Shown here in pieces: positions 9,284-20,283 of a stretch of 64,000 nt of DNA (position 1 is the stretch's first letter; the number at the start of each line of letters is the position of its first letter). A model generated the notes under the pieces. It worked only from the letters and a program-made list of their open reading frames with translations. It did not search any database and had not been told where the DNA came from. Source of the stretch: Bettongia penicillata ogilbyi (taxonomy: Eukaryota > Chordata > Mammalia > Diprotodontia > Potoroidae); contig JAJHZJ010000061.1 of the NCBI GenBank assembly GCA_023548195.1, positions 9,217,378 to 9,281,377 of the forward strand, read 5' to 3'. A program made the position numbers and the translations under genes.

Positions 9284-9524
9284 TTTTCAATTGTTTCAGT
9301 TCTGTCCGACTCTTCATGACCCCATCTGGGGTTTTCTTGGCAAAGGTACTGAAGTGGTTTGCCATTTCCTTTCCCAACTCATTTTACAGATGAGGAAACT
9401 GAAACAAACAGGATGAAGTGAGTTGCCTAGGATCACACAGCTGGTTAAGCATCTGAGGCTGGATTTGAATCCAGGCCTTCCTGACTCCAGGCCCATGCTC
9501 TATCCACTGCACCACCTGGCTGCC
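9284..9524 (-). mobile_element. SINE-A (tRNA-derived)
   Basis: Nearly complete antisense copy, from tttcagttctgtccgactcttcatgacc to ctatccactgcaccacctggctgcc. Confidence 0.92.
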
Positions 9525-9564
9525 TGCCCTGAAACAAGTAAACTGATCATACCAATCAGTATGT

Positions 9565-9660
9565 TATAGATAAGTGGCAAGTGAGGATACAGACCTTAAG
9601 CACTTGAAGATTTATGGGGTGATCTCTGGGGTCCTTCAGCTTTAAGATTCTATGATTCTA
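9565..9660 (+). mobile_element. MIR 3' fragment
   Basis: gatctctggggtccttcagctttaagattctatgattc is the MIR end. Confidence 0.6.
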
Positions 9661-9879
9661 AGAGGGAGACAGCATGGTGGACTGAAGTGATCAGGGAAAA
9701 TGCTGGGAAAGGATAATGATCTAGACCCCCAAATAAAGGACAGAAAGCAGGGCAGGTTTAAGGGAAAGAGGGAGTCAATGCTAGATTTCAGCTGGATTTT
9801 TAGAGACAGAGAAGATTTGTTAAGGTGGAAGGCTTTTCTGAGGCTTGAGCAAAGGTAAAGAGGCTAAGTGAACAGCAGA

Positions 9880-10012
9880 TAGTGTTTAAAGTGTTGGACT
9901 TGGGAGTCAAAAAGACCTGAATTCAAGCATTGCCTGTGCTATATACTTGCAGTATTACCTTGGAAAAGCCACTTAATTTTCTGTGCTTATTCTCTGCTGG
10001 AAGAAAAGTAAA
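9880..10012 (+). mobile_element. MIR, 5' half
   Basis: gttggacttgggagtcaaaaagacctgaattc..tattaccttggaaaagccactta matches the MIR head and core. Confidence 0.65.
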
Positions 10013-10034
10013 TAGGCCAGCTTTAGGGATAGGT

Positions 10035-10275
10035 AACCAGGTGGTAAACTGGTTAGAGCCCTGGATCTGGAATCAAGAGAACATGAGTTCAAATCTGACC
10101 TCAGTCACTTACTAACTGTGCATCCCTCAGCAAGTTACTTAACCCTGTTTGCCTTGGTTTCCTCATCTGTAAAATGAGCTAGAGAAGGAAATGCAAACCA
10201 TTCTGGTATCATTGCCAAGAAAATCCCAAATGGGGTCCTAGAGTTGTACACAACTGAAAGACTCAACAACAAAAC
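10035..10275 (+). mobile_element. SINE-A (tRNA-derived)
   Basis: Complete from gtggtaaactggttagagccctgg to caaatggggtcctagagttgtacacaactgaaagactcaacaac. Confidence 0.9.
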
Positions 10276-10494
10276 CAGATTTTGAAATGTGGATTGATGT
10301 CTTCGTAGCCTCATCAATGTGGGTACTCCCTGAATCATTCAAGCTGTAACCATCCATGCAGGCACATGCTGGATTGCCTTTGGGAGATTGAACAGTTCCT
10401 TTAGTGATACCAAGTAAATGTATTAATTTAATAACTAAAGAAGATATCACAGTGCACCAGAAAGAGCAAAACCTCAGGAATTAGTGCCTAGCAA

Positions 10495-10545
10495 AATACT
10501 CTGGATATAGTGAGCTCTCAGGAAATATTTGTTAAATGCGTGGAT
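10495..10545 (+). mobile_element. L2/MIR 3' tail
   Basis: tagtgagctctcaggaaatatttgttaaatgcgtgga. Confidence 0.5.
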
Positions 10546-10668
10546 GGACCTCAGCACCATCACAGGCACTCAATAGGTATATGACCTTGAGGAATTTACC
10601 CCTCTCTGTATCCTCATCTGTAAAGCAAGGTTGGACTATATGAGGGAGAGGAGAGGAAAATGGAGGGG

Positions 10669-11150
10669 CAGAGGTTCTTAATCTTTTTTGTGTCATGGAC
10701 ACAGGGGTATGCTGGAGCTACCAAGAGTCTGAGTGTTACATTTTCAGCTTAAGCATTTACACCTTGGAAATCAACAAATACTGCAAATTGGGGCTTGATT
10801 TATTGTTTTGTTGATTGCCTAGACTGAAGAAAGTGATGGAGAAAATGTTAGTAATGCAGAATAAATTTAAAAGGGTGTCCTACATACATTTTCCCCCTCA
10901 GAGGGCTAATGGTTAAACATTTACCAGCACACCCCTTCATGGATTGGTCTGGGAATCTAGCAAAGCCTTTAGGACTCTTCTCAGAATTATGTTTTTAAAT
11001 TCATGATAGAAAGTCATGCTAAATTCCAAATGGAAGAAGTAAAAAATAAGATTTTTTTCCCATCCATGTTCATGGCCCCCCCCCCCCCCCCGCCCCGAAA
11101 CCCATTCACAGACACATTAGGGGTCCATGGACTCTAAGTTAAGAAGTCCT
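10669..11150 (+). mobile_element. hAT-like DNA transposon relic
   Basis: Begins cagaggttcttaatctttttt and ends ggactctaagttaagaagtcct. The ends form an imperfect inverted repeat, a pattern seen in hAT families whose ends read GGTTCTTAACC. It contains a 16-C run at 11076-11091. No transposase frame is visible. Confidence 0.55.
11076..11096 (+). repeat. Poly-C tract
   Basis: 16 consecutive C, one G, then CCCC. Confidence 0.98.
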
Positions 11151-11195
11151 GGACTAGATGACTTCTAAGGTCCCTTTCAGCAGGAACATTTTTTG

Positions 11196-11704
11196 ATTCT
11201 TATGACCACAGTAAGCATTTTTGATCCAATAACTACAAGATTACAGGAAAACAGGGAGAAATGTAGGGTTCTTTTGGAGGACAGGATTCACAGCTACTTC
11301 TCTTTGTTGTATCAGCATACAACTCCAGACTTAATTGCTAATCCATTAAAACAAGGACCAGGTGATTAGGAGAGACTTTTTAAAGAGTCAGCTTGGAAAT
11401 TTCATCCCTTCGAAAAAAAAAATCCCTTTGATCAGCTGTGTTAGTTCCTGCTGAGTTGGAAAAGCACAAGTCAGCCTGAAAAGAAAAAGTGAAAGTATTT
11501 TCTAAGGCATTTCAGCTTAGAAGATATGTTGCCTCTTCTACAGAAACTTCCTCCCCCTTACGCCCACTACACCCTTACCCCCAGAAAGGAACAGCAACTG
11601 TGTAACAGGAAAAACAGTTGCCTTCTTCTACAGGACTTTGCACTCATCGTAGACCCGATCTTAATAGAGTTGATAGAATATATATAAAGGCAAGAATGGT
11701 TTTT
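11196..11704. other. No feature recognised
   Basis: Single-copy-looking DNA. A short A-run at 11413-11423 and a tctataaagg-like AT stretch near 11680 are not supported as regulatory sites. Confidence 0.4.
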
Positions 11705-11775
11705 AAGATCCAATGTCCCCATTTTACAGATGAGGAACCTGAGGACCAAATTATTGTTTATGGTCACACTGAGTA
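11705..11775 (-). mobile_element. MIR fragment
   Basis: ccccattttacagatgaggaacctgagg followed by atggtcacac. Confidence 0.6.
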
Positions 11776-11785
11776 AAAACTCAAT

Positions 11786-12045
11786 CGACAGTTATAAACA
11801 TTTATTAGGTATCTATTATATTCCAGGCACTGTGCTAAGCGCTCTACAAATATCACATTTGATCCTTAAAACAACCATGGGAGATAAATGTTGTTATCCC
11901 CATTTTACATGTGAGGAAACTGAGGTAAACAGCAGTTAAGTGACTAGCCCAGGATCACGCTTCTGGTAAGTAGATGACAGGTACTGAACTTAGATTTTCC
12001 TGATTCCAGGTTTAGGTTATTAACTACAGAGACACTTAGCTACCT
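11786..12045 (-). mobile_element. CORE-SINE (MIR/MAR-type), near complete
   Basis: Runs from the L2-like tail (aaacatttattaggtatctattatattccaggcactgtgct) through ttgatccttaaaacaaccatggg, ttacatgtgaggaaactgagg to the tRNA-like head. Confidence 0.85.
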
Positions 12046-12090
12046 CTAGATCCTAGAAGTAAGATAGAGTTGGAGTCCGTCACTGACTCT

Positions 12091-12106
12091 AAATGCATCG
12101 ATCCTT
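12091..12106. repeat. Target-site duplication, left copy (L1 at 12107-14615)
   Basis: aaatgcatcgatcctt is matched by aaatgcattgattctt at 14616-14631 (14/16; both differences are C/T). Confidence 0.75.
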
Positions 12107-14615
12107 CATACACTCTAACTAGGCAGATTTTTACCAGGAATGCAGGGCTGGTTCAATATTAGGAAAACTGTCAGCACAACTGACCATAACAATAACAGAA
12201 ACATATATCATGTCATATATCAAAACCAAGACATATATGATTATCTCAATAGAAACTGAAAAAACTTTTGACAAAATAAAGCACTCATTCCTATTAAAAA
12301 CACCAGAGAACATAGGAACAAAAACAAATGAAATTTTCTTTAAAATGATAAGTAATATTTATCTAAAGCCATTAACTAGCAAGCATTATCTGCTAATGGG
12401 GATAACCTAGAACTCTTCCCATCAAGATCAGGGGTGAAGTGAGGATGTCCATTATCACCACTACTATTCAATATTGTACTAGAAATGTTAGCTATAGCAA
12501 TAAGGAAAGAAAAAGAAATTGAAAGAATTAGAATAGGAAATAAGGAAATAAAACTATTACTCTTTGTGGGTAATATGATGGTATATTTGGAGAATCCTAG
12601 AGAATCAACTAAAAAACTAGTTGAAATAATTACCAACTTTAGCAAGTTTGCAGAATATAAAATAAACCCATATAAATCTTCAGCATGTCTGCATATTACC
12701 AACCAAGTCCAGAAGCAAGTGATAGAAAGAGAAATTCTCTTTAAAATAACTGTAGATAATATAAAACACTTGGGAGTCTGTCTGTCTAGACAAATCCAGG
12801 ACCTATGTGAGCACAATTCCAAAATATTTTTTCCACAAAGAAAATCAGATCTAAACAACTGGAGAAATATCAATTGCTCATGTACAAGCCAAGCCAATAT
12901 AATAAAAATGGCAACTCTACCTAAATTATTTGTTCAGTACCATACCACTCAAATTACCAAAAGATTATTTTATAGTTAGAAAAAAATAATAAAATTCATC
13001 TGGAAGAACAAAAGATCAAGAATATCAAGGAAATTAATGAGGAAAAATGTGAAGGAAGATGGCTGTATCAAATCTGAAACTATATTATAAAGCTGTAATC
13101 ATCAAAACTGTCTGGTACTTGCTAAGAAATAGAATGATGGATTAGTGGAATAGGTTAGGTACATAAAGCACAATAGTAAATGATCTTAGTGATCTACTAT
13201 TTTATAAAACTCAAAGACCCCAACTTTTGGAATAAGAACTCACTTTTTGACAAAAACTTCTGGGAAACAATATGGCAGAAACTAGGTATAGACTCATATT
13301 TCATACTGCATACCAAGACAAAGTCAAAATGGATACATGATTTAGACACAGTGATAACATGAGCAAATCAGGAGAGCAAAGAATAATTTGCCTATCATAT
13401 CTATAGAGAAGGGAAGAATTTATGACTAAACATGAAATAGAGAGTATTGCAAGCTGTAAAATGGATAATTGTGATTTTATTAAATTTTGTACAAACAAGA
13501 CCAACGCAAAATTAGAATGAAAGCAGAAAACTGGGAAATAACTTTTACATCAGATTTCTCTTGTAAAAGCTTCATTTCTCAAGTATATAGATACCTGAGT
13601 CAAATTTCTAAGATTAAAAGTCATTCCCCAATTGATAAATGATCAAAGGATATGAACAGGCAGTTTTCCGATAAAGACATCAAAGATACCTATATGAAAA
13701 AATGCTCTAAACCACTATTTATTAGGGAAATATAAATTAAAACAACTCTGAGATACCATCTCATACTTGTCAGATTGACTACTATGAAAGAAAAGGAAAA
13801 TGATAAATGTTGGGAGGAATATAGGAAAATTGGGACATGAATGCATTGTTGGTGGAGTTGTGAACTAATCCAGCAATTCTGGAGAGCAGTTTGGAACTAT
13901 GCTCAAGAGTCTATAAAACTTTACCTGCCCTCTGATCCAGTAATGCCACTACTAGATCTGCATCTCAAAGAGATTTTTTTTAATAAAAAAAGACCTATTT
14001 ATAAAAAAAATATATTTATAGGAGCTCTTTTTGTAGTGCAAAGAATTGGAAAGTGAGGGGGTGCCCATCAATTGAATAATGGCTAGACAAGTTATGGTAT
14101 ATGATGGTAATAGATACTATTGTGCTGTAAGAAATGACAAGCAGATTGATTTTAGGAAAAAACCTGGAAAGAGTTACACAAAGTGATGCAAAGTGAAATG
14201 AACAGAACCAGAACATTGTTCACAGTAACTGCTGTGAGATGATCAACTGTGAATGACTTAGCTATTTTCAGTATTGCAATGTTTGAAGAATCCCAAAGGA
14301 CTCACAATGAAAAATTTTATCTGCCTCCAGAGAAAGAATTGATGAAGCCTGAATGCAGGTGAAAGCATATGATTTTTTTCACTTAATTTTTCAAAGTTTT
14401 TTTTCTTTTGGTCTGTTTCTTCTTTCACATGATTAATATACAAATATGTCTTACATGGTTGAACATATATAACCTGTATCAAATTCCTTACCATCTTAGG
14501 AAGGAGGTGATGAGGGAGGGAGACAGAAAATTTGAAACTCAGAATTTGAAAAAACTGAATGTTAAAACTTGTCTTTCTATATAATTGAGGGAAAATAAAA
14601 TACTATTTTTTAAAA
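12107..14615 (+). mobile_element. L1 LINE, 5'-truncated (ORF2 RT to 3' end)
   Basis: Starts inside ORF2 just before the reverse-transcriptase palm and runs through the C-terminal domain into the 3' UTR and an A-rich tail. It is 2.5 kb, bounded by a 16-bp TSD. Orientation follows the A-rich sense strand. Frames on the other strand (for example the 173-codon one at 12376-12897) are shadows. Confidence 0.9.
12128..14240 (+). pseudogene. L1 ORF2 remnant (RT and C-terminal domain), dead
   Basis: Best open piece 12485-12979 (164 codons) includes the RT core. The catalytic FADD box reads LLFVGNMMVYLENP at about 12559-12600, so both metal-binding aspartates are lost. The piece at 13841-14056 carries MHCWWSCELIQQFW..VWNY and FIGALFVVQRIGK, the ORF2 C-terminal pattern. 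Many stops and frame changes separate the pieces. Live ORF2p nicks DNA and reverse-transcribes L1 RNA in target-primed integration; this copy cannot. Confidence 0.88.
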
Positions 14616-14631
14616 AAATGCATTGATTCTT

Positions 14632-14894
14632 TTCCTCCATCATTTTCACATTGTTCTACTTAGACTCTCTCTTTAGCCACAGCATGAAATTTAGTGCCTC
14701 CCAGAATCTCTTTTGTTACATTTTGCTTGTCTTTCTGAGTAGGGAAGGGTGCAATTCTAAATTTGTTGTCAATACCTACTTAATTGATGCTATAATATTT
14801 TCCCTGAGCTGTTAGAGACTGGACTTCCATGAGCCTGTTCCTTTTCCATTGACCCTCTTGTAATTCTTTTTACTTGATTGCTAACTAGATTGTT
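14632..14894. other. No clear feature
   Basis: Pyrimidine-biased sequence that may be the 5' extension of the L2 tail that follows. Confidence 0.35.
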
Positions 14895-15005
14895 GGGTTC
14901 ACTAGGGCTTATGAGGGCAAGGACTGTAAAATTTTTTTCCTCTGGTATGCTCTCTAGTTTTCTATTAAAGGCACTTAGAAAGTAACTGTTTAATTGAATG
15001 AACTG
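14895..15005 (+). mobile_element. L2 LINE 3' end
   Basis: ttatgagggcaaggactgtaaaa...aaaggcacttagaaagtaactgtttaattgaatg. Confidence 0.6.
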
Positions 15006-16327
15006 TAATGATGATTCTTTTTTGTCAAATTCTCAGAAACGTATAGAAAAGTATCAGAGCCAAAAATAAAACCCTCTTTTTCTCCAATTCAGAAAACATT
15101 GCATTCATTGTCTGGTTAAATGGTAGAACTGAGCAAAATAGGCACGATTGTCCATATGGGCTTCAGGCCATCTTATTTTGGCTCACTGAAAATCAACATG
15201 TAAAGAAATTCCAGAGCTCCAAATGCCCAGCTTCTATTTTATTTTTTTGTTCTGTGCTTGCAAGTCTGTGCTTCTTTCCCTGTGATGTTCTGTTATTTCT
15301 GACCCTTTTTTCCTTGAAAACCAATTAGGCCAAATCTTTTACTAGGGAACATTCCCAGACTGGAAAAATGAATAGTTAATTGCTCAACCCCCATCACCAT
15401 CCGTCCTGTGAAATGGGATTCCTGTTCGTTATGATTACGGTAAAACTCAGTGATAAAATGCTGTGCTTGGACATAGACTGAGCTGCAAGTCAAATCCTGT
15501 CTCTGGTGTATATAGTCTTGCAGACTGTCACTCAGCAGAGTCTGTAGAGCAGCCATTATTCACATCCCCCAACGCAAATATTATGACAGGATTTAATAGT
15601 GCCATGGATTTATATAACACCATTCTACCCAGGACTATAAAATATATAGTAACCAGTTCTTCCTTCCATACTTTAATGGCATGCTCTACCACTCCATCCC
15701 CACTCTACCCCCATGTGAAGGACGGAAGTCACCTGTACCCATTATTAACTACCCCTTTTTAATTCTCCCTTCAGAGTCTCCATTTGAACTAGTTTGTTTA
15801 TGTAAAACTTTGAACAAATCCAAGCAGGAATAGACCCTAGGGCTATTTTTTTATCATTTTTTTTCCTGACCCCCACAGAAAAGGATTGGAGGGGATTGGG
15901 AGAATATAGTAGCAAGTAACAGGGAGAATATATGGTCATATGTATACCTTACAAGGCTGTGTTCCAGATTCATACAGATATCAGCAATTTGGCAATTAAA
16001 GTGATTGTATACTTATTCTTAAGGCACATGTGGGGGGCATTAAGGAGAATGGATAACCTCTCACATGAATTGACTTCCTTGCTAATAATTTTAGAGTGAA
16101 TTTGATACCCCTCTCTATTAGATTGATGCATCAACTCTGTAATGTTCTTATCTCTTTCAAAGGGATTAAATATTTAAAACAGAGATCTCCTAAGGAATAA
16201 AAAGGATTGAAATCAGTCTTGATAATCTTTCTTTCTCCCTGTTATTTCCGAGGTGACGAACCCTCAGACCTTTGATTTAACTTGATCTTGGTTGTTTTGT
16301 CACACATTTTTTTGGTGGGTCTTAGTT
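15006..16327. other. Unassigned single-copy-looking DNA
   Basis: 1.3 kb without a repeat I recognise. The longest open frames (99 and 87 codons at 15463-15762 and 15293-15556, opposite strands) overlap each other and show no family resemblance. It is a candidate for conserved non-coding sequence. Confidence 0.45.
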
Positions 16328-16338
16328 ATATCTTGCTT

Positions 16339-16575
16339 GGGCAACTAGGTAGTGTAGTACCTGGAGTCAGGAAGACTCATCTTCCTGTTTTCAAATCTGA
16401 CCTCAGACACTTACTAGCTGTGAGACCCTGGGCAAGTCACTTAACATTTTTTTTTTTGCTTCAGTTTCTTTATCTGTAAAATGAACTGGAAAAGGAAATG
16501 GCAAACCACTTCAATATCTTTGCCCAGAAAACCCCAAATGGGGTCATGAAAAATCAGACCCAGCTAAGCAACAAC
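16339..16575 (+). mobile_element. SINE-A with target-site duplication
   Basis: Full copy from gggcaactaggtagtgtagt to aaatggggtcatgaaaaatcagacccagc. An exact 11-bp direct repeat atatcttgctt at 16328-16338 and 16576-16586 marks the insertion. A T-run at 16448-16458 interrupts the core. Confidence 0.95.
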
Positions 16576-16589
16576 ATATCTTGCTTAGT

Positions 16590-17499
16590 AAGGTCCTGAG
16601 GCTTAATTGAGATTTGGTTCATCGTCTCATATAGTCCTCACTGGATGGAGCAACCACCAATTCATTCATTCATGTTCCTTTCTTGCAATTTTCACTGAAG
16701 CAGTCAAGTTATTCTAAATGAGCTTTCTCTGCTCCATTTCCCTATCGTGACTTACTGGAGGAGCTAGTGATGAAAAAACCTTTTTTTTTTGTCTAAATAC
16801 GGAAACCTAAACTGTAGATCACATGCAGCATTTGCATATGCAGCATTATGAATACTAATCATCTCCTTGTTTCCCTCAAAAAGTTCATAGCACTTTTGTT
16901 ATGAGCTCATCAGCCCTCAAAATATTCATTTGAGAAAGATAACAGTGCTCAAAGTTTCTCCATGGACTCTTAGTAACAATGTTACAAGGAGATATTGGGT
17001 TGTATTCTCCAAATTCTCTGCATCTCAACAGCATTTTATTTTCATCATGATCAGCATTACTCAGTCCTTTGATGCCTGTCTTAAAAAAGAAAACATACAT
17101 AGATTAAGGACCAAATGATAATATTAAAATGTCCTACTCTGCCTATTTTCTTTTTCTTAAGAGGAAACTCTAAATGTCTCACTAGAATGAGTCTCGAAAA
17201 GATGGAATATGTTGGAGGCACTAAATACGTTTCATTCATCTGCTGCATTATTTATGTCCCTCCCTCTTGCACTTGGACAGGCTGTCCCGGTATTGCTGCT
17301 TACTATATAACATGTACCAAGCAGTCCACTGACATTCAATCAATCACTGCCATCAGTGTCTGCGGGCCCATCTCGGGGAAGTGCAGGAAATGGACGTTAG
17401 CGCTTACTGCTTCTCAGAGCAGCTTTATTCACAGGCTGGAATCAACACCAAGGATGTGTCAATCTTTGCATGACCTCTAGTCAAAATGTGCCCACTCAG
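16590..17499. other. Unassigned single-copy-looking DNA
   Basis: Contains a 121-codon open frame at 17115-17480 with several Cys codons. I see no domain or splice framework, so it is not called as a gene. Confidence 0.4.
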
Positions 17500-17924
17500 A
17501 AAAATCTCTTCTGTTCTTTCTTTTCCTTTATTTCCATCTCCTCCCCTCCCCCTTCTCTCTTCCTCTTCTTCCTCATTCATATGTTTTATTTCCCTCCTGG
17601 CCTCCTTGGCTTAATTTTCCTCCTAGTATTGCTGAATTTCTTCTATTTGCCTCTTATTTCTTTCCCTTGCAATTTTCAGTCTTTCTAGTTTTTCCCTATT
17701 TGTCACGACTCTGCCCCTCCACACTCTTCCTTTTTCCTTTCCATTGTACTCAGGATTACCAGTGTACTGGTCACAAGATCCCCTTCGTGCCTTAGCTTTT
17801 CTTATTCTTCTATATTTGCTACCACTTCCTGTCTCCTGAATTTTCTTTTCCTTTCCTCAATTATCCTCTTTTTCTTCTAGTCCCATTCTAGTTTCATTTC
17901 CCTTCTTTTCCTCAGTTTTTACCA
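17500..17924 (+). repeat. Polypyrimidine-rich tract
   Basis: About 400 bp dominated by C and T on the plus strand (cttctgttctttcttttcc, cccctcccccttctctcttcc and similar), broken by short purine islands. Confidence 0.75.
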
Positions 17925-17968
17925 TATATATGTATATACATACATATATATGTATGTATATACATAGC
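17925..17968 (+). repeat. (TATA/CATA)n microsatellite
   Basis: Alternating TATATG/TATACA units next to the pyrimidine tract. Confidence 0.9.
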
Positions 17969-18242
17969 CATTTTAATGTTACTTGTCATCTTTCTTTCCC
18001 TCCTTTTTATCTTCTGCCCTTGGATCTTTTCTACTGATCAACAAATATGCGCTTTGAAGCTTCTATTTATCAAGTATTGTGCTAAGTATGTGTTAGGCAT
18101 ACAAAGACAAACATAAAATAGCTCCTGCCCTCAAAATACTTCCATTCTGTCAAGAAAAACACCACATATCCATGAATAGATATATACTGAATAAACACAA
18201 AGTGGTTTAACAGGAGCGAGGTCCTAGTAAGATACATGATTG

Positions 18243-18601
18243 CTGTTGTTGTGTTCGTCCTTCTCTGCCGAAGAAGACCATGCCATCAGATAAATGATGA
18301 CATGACTTGAAATTGACATTGTGCCATCAGAAAAATGATGACATGACTTGCACTTGACTTTGTTCTGAGTGAGGGAGTGCTGCGCGGGTCATCAGCCTCA
18401 CTTCTCCTCCACAGCCATCTGAATCCAGTGACCAGATATTCATCAGGATGACTGGAGATGACCCAGGATGAGGCAATTGGGGTTAAGTGACTTGCCCAAG
18501 GTCACACAGCTAGTGAGTGTCAAGGGTCTGAGGTGGGATTTGAACTCAGGTCCTCCTGACTCCTGCACTGGTGCCCTATCCACTGCACCACCTAGCTGCC
18601 C
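18243..18601 (-). mobile_element. SINE-B, with internal 41-bp tandem duplication
   Basis: Antisense copy from gttgttgtgttcgtccttctctgccgaagaagacc to accacctagctgccc. The block starting gccatcaga is present twice, 18282-18322 and 18323-18363; the SINE-B at 50068-50377 has it once. Confidence 0.9.
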
Positions 18602-18910
18602 AAACCATTAAGAAGCCATTATAATAGACTAGACAAGAGGTAATAAGAGCCTGAATTAAGATGGTGATTGTGGATGCAAGAAGGAGATGGATGCAAGAGA
18701 TGCTGGGGAAATAGAAACTATCCTCCCAAATGTTCTAATTTGATAAACAATTGAATCTGTTCTGTCAGGAAATGAGGAGTCCAAGATAATGCCAAAATTG
18801 AGAACCTGGAAGAATATAAATATGGTGATGTCCTCAAGTGGATATCAGTTTGGAAAAGTAGTGGTTTTGGGGAAAGGATAATGAGTTTCATTTTAGACAC
18901 GTAAATGGGG

Positions 18911-19143
18911 TATCTGAGGTAACTAGGTAGTGCAGTGGAGAGAGTGCCAGGCCTGGAGTCAGGAAGATCTGTGTTCAGATCTAGCTGTGTGGTTCTGGAC
19001 AAGTCATTTAACTCTGCTTGCCTTAGTTTTCTCATCTGTAAATGAGTTGGAGAAGGAAATTGCAAACAACTCCAGTATTTTTGCCAAGAATACCCCACAT
19101 GGTGTCACAAAGAGTCAACCATGACTGAAAAATGACTCAACAC
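18911..19143 (+). mobile_element. SINE-A inserted in L2
   Basis: gaggtaactaggtagtgcagtggagagagtgcc through cacaaagagtcaaccatgactgaaaaatgactcaacac. Confidence 0.92.
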
Positions 19144-19249
19144 CGAGACTTTCAGTTTGAAATATCTAATAAGCAGTTGGTGCAGATCTGGAGCTTAGGA
19201 GAGACCGGGACTTGGTTTTTCTAGCTATGGGAGTCATCAGTATGTTGTT

Positions 19250-19461
19250 CATTCTTTTTCAGTCATGTCCACCTCTACGTGACCCCACAGACCTCTGTCC
19301 ATAGGGTTTTCTTGGTAAGGATACTGGAGAGATATGCGATTTCTTCCTCCAGTGGCAAACAAGGTAACATAACTAGGATACTTCTGAAGCTAAATATGAA
19401 CCCAGATCTTTATGATTCCAAGTCCAGCACTCTGTCCACTGCACTAGCTAGTTGCCCTGAG
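19250..19461 (-). mobile_element. SINE-A inserted in L2
   Basis: ttcattctttttcagtcatgtcc..gggttttcttggtaaggatactgg..gcactctgtccactgcactagctagttgcc. It is shortened in the middle. Confidence 0.85.
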
Positions 19462-19625
19462 TAATCAACATAGAGAGAATAGAAATCTGAGAGAACTGAT
19501 GAAGCCACAATCTAGAGACTGTATAGGATGAGAAGATGAGAGGGCCTAAGATAGACTCTTGACAGTATACTTAGAGTAGCAGGATGGATTAAGAGCCAGT
19601 ACAGGAGACTAAGAAGGTTCACTAT

Positions 19626-20047
19626 CTCTGAAAGTCTTTAACCTTAGGTCACTCCAACTATCTACTTTTCCCACATCGACTCTCCTTCTGCCCAGGAAAC
19701 AGGAAGAAGTCATAAAATTTGTGGATGTAATCTTCAGATTGGTGTTTTCTTACCTTCATGAGGTTTTGACCATGGCATGACAATTATTTTATTAATTTTT
19801 GATCTCTTCTATTGAATTCTCCAGAGATATTTTTCTATCTCCCCAGTTTAATCTTTCTTGGAAGAGGACCAAGTCTTGGACTTTATTTACTGAGAACACT
19901 TGAGGCCATCCTGTCTTCCCTACTCCATGTCTAAAAAAACTTTTGATGTCCTTCCTCATCTATCCCTGGCTCCTTCCTTCTCATCTCAGAGGATGAAGTT
20001 ACTTCCTGCTCATCAAAGCTAAGTTTACCAACTGTGCTCTCCTTCCA
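19626..20047. other. No feature recognised
   Basis: Pyrimidine-leaning sequence. It may include more degraded L2, but I cannot support it. Confidence 0.35.
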
Positions 20048-20190
20048 TAGGGATACTGTGGTATGTTGAAATGAACAGTGATTCCAGAATCAGAAGACCT
20101 GAATTCAACCCCCTACTCTGCTATATAGTATCTGATTCATCTAATGTTCTAAATTTGAAGCATGATGAGTTCAACCAGATGACTGTAAGT
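20048..20190 (+). mobile_element. MIR, 5' half
   Basis: gtggtatgttgaaatgaacagtg..agaatcagaagacctgaattcaac. Confidence 0.6.
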
Positions 20191-20283
20191 TCTTTGCAAC
20201 CACAATTTCTACAATCACACCCTCCTGATTTCTTCTATGGGATTTTTTTTCTCAATTCTTACATAGTCATTAGTCATTGAATG

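Larger units (their letters stand above)
10560..11195 (+). mobile_element. MIR, split by a hAT-like element
   Basis: The left part ends aaagcaaggttggactatatga. The right part resumes ggactagatgacttctaaggtccctttcagc. The repeated ggactatatga/ggactagatga (10633-10643, 11151-11161) suggests duplicated target sequence. Confidence 0.65.
18030..19625 (-). mobile_element. L2 LINE (ORF2 3' part to end), split by three SINEs
   Basis: The pieces 18030-18242, 18602-18910, 19144-19250 and 19462-19625 read in order as one antisense L2. The 3' end is at the left (atttatcaagtattgtgctaag, agctcctgccctcaa). ORF2-derived text follows (gagtttcattttagacac, caataagcagttggtgc, agcttaggagagaccggg, gggagtcatcag, agggcctaagatagactc, agccagtacaggagactaagaagg). 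In sense orientation these correspond to the L2 RT region. Confidence 0.75.

Noticed and set aside
12376..12897. 173-codon minus-strand frame
   Set aside because: Shadow of the A-rich L1 ORF2 sense strand, where the complement has few stops.
17115..17480. 121-codon frame with several cysteines as a secreted-protein exon
   Set aside because: No signal peptide, no domain, no splice arrangement, and length expected by chance.
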